Virus record (IMG/VR): IMGVR_UViG_3300032087_001789
Coordinates: 1-63,305 of that record
DNA length: 63,305 nucleotides
Reading direction: 5' to 3' (one strand)
DNA from: a virus
Both the position numbers and the translations under genes were made by a program. Positions 57,864 through 63,305 of this stretch are shown here, piece by piece (the first letter of the stretch is position 1; every line of letters starts with the position of its first letter). The notes under the pieces are model-generated. The model saw only the letters and a program-made list of their open reading frames with translations. It searched no databases and was not told where the DNA came from.

Positions 57864-59987
57864 CTAAGCGTTAGGCTTGTAACGTCTGAAGAACTTTTTG
57901 TCAGAAAAGTCAGCCTGTTTTACTTTTTTGGGTTTAATTTGTGCCGCGAGTAAACAGAGTCCTGAACTAATTGATAAATCGTATTTGGTACGATTGTCTA
58001 TACGGAAGCCAATCCAATCCTCTAAGGTTCTGTCGAGGTACATTCTACCCATTTCCCCTGTGTCCATATTCTCTCCCACATAATTATGTATATAGGATTC
58101 AATAGCCATAGCGTGAGCCTGAATTACTTCAGCCGAGTTAGAGGGGATACCCTTGGTTTTAGACTTACTTGCCGCCCCACCTAAGTGTGCGGGTCTGTCT
58201 AATAGATACTCGAGGTAGCCTCGCTCCTCAAAATAACGTGCAATACCGTACTTGTTGTTCTCTATAAGAATAGGATAGCCGAAGTACACAGCCGCCATTA
58301 ATACATCCTCGTAGAATATCTTAGCCATCGGTGGGCGTGAACAATACTCCGCAATAAACACATTACTTACATCGTTCATACTAAACTTGTTGTAGAAATG
58401 ACAAGCGCCTTTCGAGCCTCGTCCATCTACTGTAGCATCGAGGTCATAACTATCGACCCCGCCAACACCCTTGTTTCCGTGTGGTGCTGTCCAATGCCCG
58501 TTGCGGTGTTTTACCTTTACGTTTCTGTCGTCGTGCTTTGGCTGCCACGCTACTACCCAACGCCCCTGTGGGTCGGGCACAAACTCTACCTCTGTATCCA
58601 ATTGTCCGCCCTTCCATTGGAAGTTACCTGTTACGGTTGGCTTGGGGTACATTAGGTCGTTATGCTCCTTCTGCTCGTATATCTTACCAAGGTTAAACAG
58701 ACTACTTTCTACAGAGTCACGGAACGCTTCTTCTGCAGAGTAGGGGAACTGACGCACAACCTCGTTGAGTTCGTTAGCGTCATCCTTTAGGGCTTTACGT
58801 TCGTTGTTTAGATACGTACGTGCCCCCATCATAATCATCTCCCCATCCAAGGTTTCCATAGGCTTTGCAGGGTCTTCGATGATTGGGTTTCCAAACTTGT
58901 CGAAGAATCCTTCAAGCGCTTCGTAGGCAGGGATGAATATGCGGTAAAGCATAGAGCGTGTACGACCATTGGCGTTACGTTCTTTTGGGTCTGAGTCATT
59001 CCATAAGTCTTTATACTGCTGACCACCTTTGTTCATAGGGTTTACCGTAGACCCGACCAAAGCCGTACCTACAATCTTACGCCCTACAATCAAACAGGTT
59101 CTGTTGATACGCCAAGCCTCACGGATATCCGAGGGCTTTTCCCACTTACCTGCTTCGTCGAGAAATAAGTAGTATAAACGCTCACCATCATAAGCATTGT
59201 TCACCGTGTTCTTCCAATTAATTACGGTGTCGAGTGCTTCGCCGACAGTTGCTGTTTTATTGTTCTTTGTAATTTTCTTTGCGGGTTCTCGGAAAGCCAA
59301 CTCCATACGAGGGTTAGTTGAACCATCCTGAATAGGTTTGAAAAAGAATGGAAAGTGTTTATACATAGACACCACCTTTTTCATAAAGACGTTCTCCTGA
59401 GCATCCTTACCCGTCTTAGACATAATGCCTAATACTTTGTCTTTCGCTATTGTGCCCTCTGCTAACAGAGTAGCCACAGCCATATTGGTGTATCCCGAAC
59501 GACGACACTTGGTAAACAACTGTCCAACGCACCTTGGGTCTACACGACACGCCTCAGCGTGGATAAAAAGTTTTCTTTGGAATGCTAAATAGTCTCCGTA
59601 GAATGAGCCATCAATTTTGACCCATTGGAGCATAAAGTAATGGTTTCCTGTGATATAAGTCGCTTCACCGTTAATGTACATCCAAACACCTTCACGCCTA
59701 CGCTTAAACTCCCTTTCGATATATGCACTATAGGTTTTTCTAAAGTTACTCGGCTGTTGCGCCCACTCATCCATAGAACGAATCCCCTTGAGTGCTTCGG
59801 GGACACTTTGACGCACCCAATGCTGCTCAGACCTATGTAAATCGGAGAACAAAATCTCAGCATCATCAGGTTGTACAGGAAGTTGGATATACAGACCCTC
59901 CAATTCAATGATGTCCCCCATTGAATCGTTAGGGCATATATTAATGATTTCTTCTTCGTATCCATCTATTTGTTTAAGTCCCGCCAT
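57864..59987 (-). CDS. terL: Terminase large subunit
   Basis: A 707-aa packaging motor. KCRRSGYT (160-167) lies at the Walker A position as a divergent P-loop; LYYLFLDEAG (271-280, D277-E278) is Walker B with the catalytic Glu; VGGVDSYDLD (508-517, D512) starts the RNase H-like nuclease domain. It cuts and pumps DNA into the prohead through the portal, whose gene follows. The N-terminal 100 residues are unusually long, as in terminases of Bacteroidota podoviruses. No separate small subunit was recognised. Confidence 0.9.
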   Translation of the reverse strand: MAGLKQIDGYEEEIINICPNDSMGDIIELEGLYIQLPVQPDDAEILFSDLHRSEQHWVRQSVPEALKGIRSMDEWAQQPSNFRKTYSAYIEREFKRRREGVWMYINGEATYITGNHYFMLQWVKIDGSFYGDYLAFQRKLFIHAEACRVDPRCVGQLFTKCRRSGYTNMAVATLLAEGTIAKDKVLGIMSKTGKDAQENVFMKKVVSMYKHFPFFFKPIQDGSTNPRMELAFREPAKKITKNNKTATVGEALDTVINWKNTVNNAYDGERLYYLFLDEAGKWEKPSDIREAWRINRTCLIVGRKIVGTALVGSTVNPMNKGGQQYKDLWNDSDPKERNANGRTRSMLYRIFIPAYEALEGFFDKFGNPIIEDPAKPMETLDGEMIMMGARTYLNNERKALKDDANELNEVVRQFPYSAEEAFRDSVESSLFNLGKIYEQKEHNDLMYPKPTVTGNFQWKGGQLDTEVEFVPDPQGRWVVAWQPKHDDRNVKVKHRNGHWTAPHGNKGVGGVDSYDLDATVDGRGSKGACHFYNKFSMNDVSNVFIAEYCSRPPMAKIFYEDVLMAAVYFGYPILIENNKYGIARYFEERGYLEYLLDRPAHLGGAASKSKTKGIPSNSAEVIQAHAMAIESYIHNYVGENMDTGEMGRMYLDRTLEDWIGFRIDNRTKYDLSISSGLCLLAAQIKPKKVKQADFSDKKFFRRYKPNA

Positions 59988-60001
59988 TAGTGTACGATTT
60001 A

Positions 60002-60009
60002 CAAATATA
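60002..60009 (-). promoter_or_regulatory. Promoter -7 (TATATTTG) of terminase gene
   Basis: TATATTTG ends 14 bases before the terminase ATG at 59987. Confidence 0.6.
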
Positions 60010-60076
60010 TGTTTAATTTTTTACTTAAATACTTAAACAGAAGTCTCAGGAGTGACAAAATGTTAAAATATGGGCA

Positions 60077-60364
60077 TTACTTGCTAAATCGTTCAGCAAA
60101 TCCACCCGAGAAATCTTGCTTCTCTTCTATCTCCCCTGTCTCTTGTGCATTTTTTATCATTTGCTCTATCTCTTGTCGCATTACCAACATATCCTTAGCA
60201 TCTGATGTAGCCTGTTTAATTGATGCAAGTTCCGCCTTACGACCTGAGCCGTTTAGTTCAGAGTCAACAGGTTTCTTGATTTCCTCAATCATGTTGTTGA
60301 TAGCAATCTCTGTTGATTCCAATAGGCGTATTGCAGCCTCTAATGTGAAGTTCTTATTTGACAT
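60077..60364 (-). CDS. Helical hypothetical protein (95 aa)
   Basis: Predicted all-helical: FTLEAAIRLLESTEIAINNM (about 6-25), then a second coiled-coil-like helix and a C-terminal FSGGFAERFSK. Its place just upstream of terL, its size and its helical make-up fit a small terminase subunit, but no DNA-binding motif is visible. Overlaps the preceding gene by 11 bases. Confidence 0.5.
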   Translation of the reverse strand: MSNKNFTLEAAIRLLESTEIAINNMIEEIKKPVDSELNGSGRKAELASIKQATSDAKDMLVMRQEIEQMIKNAQETGEIEEKQDFSGGFAERFSK

Positions 60365-60947
60365 AAGCCGCGTAAATAAAGTCAGGCTTCATACGGAACA
60401 CCTGTGAGCCATCGGGCAGGGTAATTCTGTAGTCCGCATTCTGCTTATATATAACTAAGTCTCCAACCTCGATACCTGCTTCCTCTGTCCCTTCGCTCGG
60501 GTATAGTACAACAGCCTCGTTTTTAGTTTCAACCTTCTGAGTACCTAAGTATAAACCACTTGCAGATATAACCTCTTCCTCTACGTCAGGCACAGCCTCT
60601 AAGATTACCCAAGTTCCCAAAACGGTAACTGAACCGTCTTGATGGATAACCATATACGCCTGTCCCATAATTTCGGTTGGGTGGTATGCTACCAAGTAGC
60701 AGTCGTCCCCAAGACCAAACTTGTCAGGTTGTTGGTTGACGTGGTGGTGAAACACAAGCGTGTCCCCAATCTGTACTTTTTCAGGGATGTCCCACTTAGC
60801 GGGGATAGCCTTAATAGTACCATAAGAGATACGCCCCTCGAAATCATCAAAGCGCGTATCCTTAATCAAAGTTGTTCCGTCAGATAACTTAATATCGTCT
60901 TGGTATAGTTTACCAATCTCTACTACAAAGTCGTATAATGGTTTCAT
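60354..60947 (-). CDS. GroES-like / phage co-chaperonin-like protein (197 aa)
   Basis: Residues about 15-70 (QDDIKLSDGTTLIKDTRFDD, then GTIKAIP and VQIGDTLVFHHHV) follow the GroES/T4 gp31 barrel pattern: a target strand, a loop and a G-x-V...G-D-x-V motif. A second half (about 125-195, VGDLVIYKQNADYRI then VFRMKPDFIYAAYV) repeats the same V-G-D-x-V pattern, as if two GroES-like barrels were fused. It could cap host GroEL to fold the capsid protein. Overlaps the next gene by 11 bases. Confidence 0.55.
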   Translation of the reverse strand: MKPLYDFVVEIGKLYQDDIKLSDGTTLIKDTRFDDFEGRISYGTIKAIPAKWDIPEKVQIGDTLVFHHHVNQQPDKFGLGDDCYLVAYHPTEIMGQAYMVIHQDGSVTVLGTWVILEAVPDVEEEVISASGLYLGTQKVETKNEAVVLYPSEGTEEAGIEVGDLVIYKQNADYRITLPDGSQVFRMKPDFIYAAYVK

Positions 60948-61189
60948 TATCCTAAGTCAATATCGTATTCAACAATCACAGGCATACTGTCAATTGCTTT
61001 CCAAAGCAGTATACCGTCTTCGTTTTCAATGTAGATTAGAAAGCGTGAGCGTCCATACAATTGCTCGGCACGTCCGTCCTGAGTAATTGCGTGGATAGTT
61101 CCACCCCCGTAAATTGTTTGACCTACTACAAATGCAAACCCGTTCTTCGGGTCTTTACCGCAGATAATTTTTCTAATTGGAGTCTCCAT
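60947..61189 (-). CDS. Hypothetical protein (80 aa)
   Basis: A small beta-rich protein, METPIRKIICGKDPKNGFAF at the N-terminus and a central VGQTIYGGGTIHAITQD. No family is recognised. It overlaps the preceding gene by 17 bases and the GroES-like gene by one, so it is co-expressed with both. Confidence 0.6.
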   Translation of the reverse strand: METPIRKIICGKDPKNGFAFVVGQTIYGGGTIHAITQDGRAEQLYGRSRFLIYIENEDGILLWKAIDSMPVIVEYDIDLG

Positions 61190-61523
61190 CTTTGTCTGTG
61201 TTTTTATGGATAAAGTTCATCCAATCCTCAGAAGTCCAATCATCAGTATCCCTCAACTCACGAGGAATAGTAGGTGAATCCATCTGTTGAAAGTATGAAA
61301 CAGCAAGAGACAGAATCTCATCCAATTCATCTTCGTCAACTACTACGTAGTCCAATACCGTTTTTAGTTTTGCAGAGCCGTCTTCGTTTTGAGTGTATAC
61401 TCCACCCACGAATGCAGAAACCCATTGGTCTTCTAAGCCGTACTTCTGTACAAGGGCTTTGATGCCTTCAAGTTTCTCGGCTACCTCATCGAAGAACTCT
61501 TGAGGTGCTTCTTGATAATCCAT
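61173..61523 (-). CDS. Acidic hypothetical protein (116 aa)
   Basis: Highly acidic, with a beta hairpin in the middle (WVSAFVGGVYTQNEDGSAKL at about 34-53) and an acidic helical C-terminus. No family is recognised. First gene of the main late operon, transcribed away from the putative regulator at 61572. Confidence 0.6.
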   Translation of the reverse strand: MDYQEAPQEFFDEVAEKLEGIKALVQKYGLEDQWVSAFVGGVYTQNEDGSAKLKTVLDYVVVDEDELDEILSLAVSYFQQMDSPTIPRELRDTDDWTSEDWMNFIHKNTDKDGDSN

Positions 61524-61554
61524 CTTGTTTTTCTTTTAATTAAATTGTATATTA

Positions 61555-61562
61555 CAAATATA
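61555..61562 (-). promoter_or_regulatory. Promoter -7 (TATATTTG) of first late operon
   Basis: TATATTTG on the minus strand ends 31 bases before the ATG at 61523. It lies ten bases in front of the divergent gene at 61572, so a product of that gene could bind here to control both. Confidence 0.6.
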
Positions 61563-61571
61563 CGGAAAATT

Positions 61572-62000
61572 ATGCCGAAGAGCAAGGTACATAAGAAGAA
61601 GATAAACCGCGAGTTCCTACCGTTACAGGAAAAGTACGTGCGTCACAACGATATGAAGTATTGGAGTCTCGCCATTCGCGATATGGTCAAGTACACAGAC
61701 TTAACAAAAGCCGAGTTAGAGTTTCTGTTATATGTGTATGACTTGGAGTTTTTTGAGATTACTTGGGCGGCAGAATCCTATGGACAGTCTCGCAAGAAGT
61801 TATACGAAAGGATTATACTTCCGCTGAAGAAGAAAGGATACCTTGAGGAATACTTCAATCCAACCAAGCGTCGTGAAGACGTCGATGTACATTTCAACAT
61901 ACGGCGCAATGCTCAGAAGTTGTCTGTAAGTCATAAAGGGAGACACAACGTTCAGCGTCTTTATCGTAAGTTGTACGGAGAAGAGGAGATAAGGTATTAA
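61572..62000 (+). CDS. Putative winged-helix transcription regulator (142 aa)
   Basis: Basic, helical protein. TDLTKAELEFLLYVYDLEF (about 43-61), then a turn and GQSRKKLYERIILPLKKKGY (about 72-91), then a wing-like EEYFNPTKRREDVDVHFNIR. This matches the helix-turn-helix-wing order of MarR/replication-initiator-type DNA-binding proteins, including the K-K-G-Y/F-L-E-E motif before the wing. It is divergent from the first late operon, so it may regulate the early-late switch. The ATG at 61572 avoids an in-frame start inside the neighbouring gene. Converges with the gene at 61997. Confidence 0.6.
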   Translation: MPKSKVHKKKINREFLPLQEKYVRHNDMKYWSLAIRDMVKYTDLTKAELEFLLYVYDLEFFEITWAAESYGQSRKKLYERIILPLKKKGYLEEYFNPTKRREDVDVHFNIRRNAQKLSVSHKGRHNVQRLYRKLYGEEEIRY

Positions 62001-62209
62001 AAGAAATATCTCTCCTTTACCGTCCTTGCCCACTCTATACCTTGTCGGAAGGTGGAGTTTTCCACTTTCTTCAAGTCTTTTTTTAGTGCCTTCATAGGTG
62101 GAGGAGTGAATAAGATATATTCCAAACAGAAAAGACAGAAGCGAAGTTTTGTAGCGAACAAAACGGCTCCTGTATACTTCAGTCCCCAAACAATATAACG
62201 AAAGTCCAT
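61997..62209 (-). CDS. Small hydrophobic protein (70 aa)
   Basis: Begins MDFRYIVWGLKYTGAVLFAT, with a hydrophobic, Cys-containing first half (about residues 5-36) that may be one membrane span, then a basic tail. No family is recognised. The ATG at 62209 is used rather than a TTG inside the promoter. Its end overlaps the converging regulator gene by four bases. Confidence 0.55.
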   Translation of the reverse strand: MDFRYIVWGLKYTGAVLFATKLRFCLFCLEYILFTPPPMKALKKDLKKVENSTFRQGIEWARTVKERYFF

Positions 62210-62215
62210 ATATTG

Positions 62216-62223
62216 CAAAGGTA
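62216..62223 (-). promoter_or_regulatory. Promoter -7 (TACCTTTG), leaderless
   Basis: TACCTTTG is followed by CAATAT and the ATG at 62209, so the predicted transcript would begin within a base or two of the start codon. Confidence 0.55.
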
Positions 62224-62236
62224 CAAACTAATAACT

Positions 62237-62488
62237 TTATCTTTCTAACCATTTGTGGAGTTGTATGACAGGGTAGCCAATCCACCAACACACCGCCATA
62301 ACAGCCAACCACCTACCTGCTCGGGTAGCATCAAAGATTCTGATTTCCTCGTCTTTCAGACTGTCAAGTTCGAGTTCTTCCTTTTCCTCCTTAGTAAGTA
62401 TGCGAAAACATTTTTTCTGAATGCGAGAGGCTGCGAAGAAGTACAGCCCTGCTGCACCAATTGGTATTGAGAGTATTGTATAAATCAT
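62237..62488 (-). CDS. Small membrane protein (83 aa)
   Basis: A hydrophobic N-terminal span (MIYTILSIPIGAAGLYFFAA), an acidic middle (EEKEELELDSLKDEE at about 33-47) and a C-terminal span (WLAVMAVCWWIGYPVIQL at about 59-76). No family is recognised. Both ends in the membrane with a charged loop is compatible with an antiholin or similar, but it lies far from the amidase. Confidence 0.55.
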   Translation of the reverse strand: MIYTILSIPIGAAGLYFFAASRIQKKCFRILTKEEKEELELDSLKDEEIRIFDATRAGRWLAVMAVCWWIGYPVIQLHKWLER

Positions 62489-62503
62489 ATGCTACTAATA
62501 TAC

Positions 62504-62531
62504 AGAAAAGCCCCCACATACGCAAGGGCTT
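62504..62531 (-). terminator. Terminator-like hairpin before membrane protein gene
   Basis: On the minus strand AAGCCC (62531-62526) pairs with GGGCTT (62513-62508), followed by TTCTGT. The loop is 12 bases and the T-run is short, so it is weaker than the other late terminators. Confidence 0.5.
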
Positions 62532-62545
62532 CCCTCAGATACTTT

Positions 62546-62555
62546 TCACCTCCTT
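62546..62555 (-). other. Extended Shine-Dalgarno sequence without a gene
   Basis: The minus strand carries AAGGAGGTGA, matching ten bases of the anti-Shine-Dalgarno complement. Only a four-codon GTG frame follows before TGA. This is odd in a genome whose genes almost all lack Shine-Dalgarno sequences. A small hairpin GCGC-GAA-GCGC lies just upstream (62564-62574). Confidence 0.5.
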
Positions 62556-62610
62556 TCCTTTTAGCGCGAAGCGCGTTCCGAAATTTTCAATTCCGTACTT
62601 AAAGGTAAGA

Positions 62611-62627
62611 AAGAGTTATTAACTCTT
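62611..62627 (-). terminator. Palindromic hairpin at the end of the first late gene
   Basis: On the minus strand AAGAGT pairs with ACTCTT around TAATA, overlapping the stop codon at 62619, then TCTTACCTTT. It is a probable weak terminator or 3'-end stabiliser. Confidence 0.45.
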
Positions 62628-62783
62628 ATACATCTTGTCGAAGATAAAGAGCGCAACAGAAGTTGCTAATGTGAAGAACGCTGCTGTTAGTAGACGGTCT
62701 TGTTCCGCCACCAACAATGCTGTAGTAAAAGCACAGGTTACACCCCAACGGTACTCACCCCAAAATTTCTTTAGTGTTTCCAT
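62619..62783 (-). CDS. Small membrane protein (54 aa)
   Basis: Begins METLKKFWGEYRWGVTCAFT; two hydrophobic segments (about 14-26 and 32-49) with a charged tail DKMYKS. No family is recognised; size and shape would allow a holin. It has its own promoter at 62804. Confidence 0.6.
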   Translation of the reverse strand: METLKKFWGEYRWGVTCAFTTALLVAEQDRLLTAAFFTLATSVALFIFDKMYKS

Positions 62784-62803
62784 ATTAATCATTATTTATC
62801 ATA

Positions 62804-62811
62804 CAAAGATA
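62804..62811 (-). promoter_or_regulatory. Promoter -7 (TATCTTTG) of first late gene
   Basis: TATCTTTG ends 20 bases before the ATG at 62783. Confidence 0.6.
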
Positions 62812-63214
62812 CGAAACTGCCCATAATTTATCCAATTTAAGGCTTAACCTAAAAAAAGTTAGGAAAACAGCCTTCAATGTCAAAAATATGTTGTAACTTT
62901 GCCTCAATATCACAGCGAGAGCGTGAGTAACTTGTCTTTCTCATCCCTCGTTCTCCAAGTGGGGGGTCTTCGACATACCCACTAAATCATCACAAGTTTT
63001 AAGGGCTAATTGTATTCGGAGCGCACTTGCGTCATCCCCTCGTTAGAACAGACTCCATACCGTGGTTTCTGAAGTGCTTTCTTTGTGCGTAGCACCCTGT
63101 ACCCTTCCGCCTCCATAAAAATCCCGTTAGAAAGCGTTTAAATGGGTTTAGTAAAATGGAAAAAAGGTTGAGGTATAGAGAGTGTGGGGATTATATATAT
63201 ATACACACGCATCA
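62812..63214 (+). other. Non-coding right end with hairpins
   Basis: No gene is seen. After the plus-strand promoter come a nested stem CGAG/CTCG with TGAG/CTCA (62916-62950) and AGTGGG/CCCACT (62958-62983) enclosing GTC-TTC-GAC. An AT-rich stretch with TATATATATATA is at about 63192-63203. On the circle it joins the gene-poor region 1-1440. Confidence 0.45.
62894..62901 (+). promoter_or_regulatory. Plus-strand promoter of the early/leader region
   Basis: TAACTTTG fits TAnnTTTG. The -33 match upstream is weak. It points through the circular junction toward 1-1580, so it would drive a transcript with about 2 kb of untranslated, structured leader before the first early gene. Confidence 0.45.
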
Positions 63215-63305
63215 AACCCGAATCCGAAACGGAATCCCAAACCCCCTACCCCCGATGTTTACCGATTTGGTCAAAATAGTTTTAGGTTTTTGGTCACACG
63301 GGCGA
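63215..63305. repeat. Terminal direct repeat, right copy
   Basis: Identical to bases 1-91 and read as the assembly overlap that closes the circle. Confidence 0.95.

Noticed and set aside
61800-62312. 170-aa minus-strand frame
   Set aside because: It runs antisense through the putative regulator gene at 61572-62000 and overlaps two better minus-strand genes.

Overview
The window is a complete, circularly permuted genome of a tailed (probably short-tailed) phage of a Bacteroidota host. The first 91 bases recur exactly as the last 91, so the unit is about 63.2 kb. Three things point to Bacteroidota: promoters with the TAnnTTTG -7 element (mostly TATATTTG or TATCTTTG) and almost no Shine-Dalgarno sequences before genes, a BT4734/VirE_N-type primase domain, and virion genes laid out like those of crAss-like and other Bacteroidota podoviruses. 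No integrase or CI-type repressor was recognised, so a lytic lifestyle is likely.

Layout. (1) From 62.8 kb across the junction to 1.58 kb is about 2 kb with no convincing gene. It holds an outward promoter, iteron-like and other short repeats and many potential hairpins, and may contain the origin and/or a long structured leader RNA. (2) 1.58-19.8 kb is the plus-strand early and middle region. It has small unknown genes, a MoxR/CobS-like AAA+ ATPase with a DUF7192-like partner, a secreted Asn-rich protein, an ERF annealing protein with a RecE-like nuclease and an SSB-like protein, a lipoprotein, a sigma-like factor, a DnaA-C-like protein, a DUF5664-like nucleotide enzyme, a primase-helicase, two PD-(D/E)XK nucleases and a metallophosphoesterase. 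(3) 19.8-20.04 kb is a convergent terminator zone. (4) 20.04-62.8 kb is the minus-strand late region. Read in transcription order it carries a GroES-like protein, TerL, portal, tail fibres and LamG/S74 receptor-binding proteins, a cluster of small basic proteins, scaffold, major capsid protein, connector proteins, a 1283-aa tail protein, internal virion proteins, a giant 3253-aa polyvalent protein and a holin-like protein. A plus-strand island at 41.6-42.7 kb carries the amidase, and a divergent putative regulator lies at 61.57 kb.

The most unusual feature is a set of tRNA-like RNA structures between early genes. Each has a 7-bp acceptor-like stem directly abutted on its 3' side by a T-arm-like hairpin, while the D and anticodon arms are replaced by one hairpin or by nothing. 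In five of seven the acceptor is followed by N-CTA where a tRNA would have N-CCA. Three of them are followed by a short hairpin with an ACC(C)AC loop placed exactly 15 nt before the start codon. Paired substitutions between copies support the folds. I suggest they act as processing or 3'-end elements (RNase P-type punctuation) plus translation-start elements of the early transcripts. This is inference from reading the sequence and has not been computed.

Several late promoters lie only 4-8 bases from the start codon, which predicts leaderless or nearly leaderless mRNAs.
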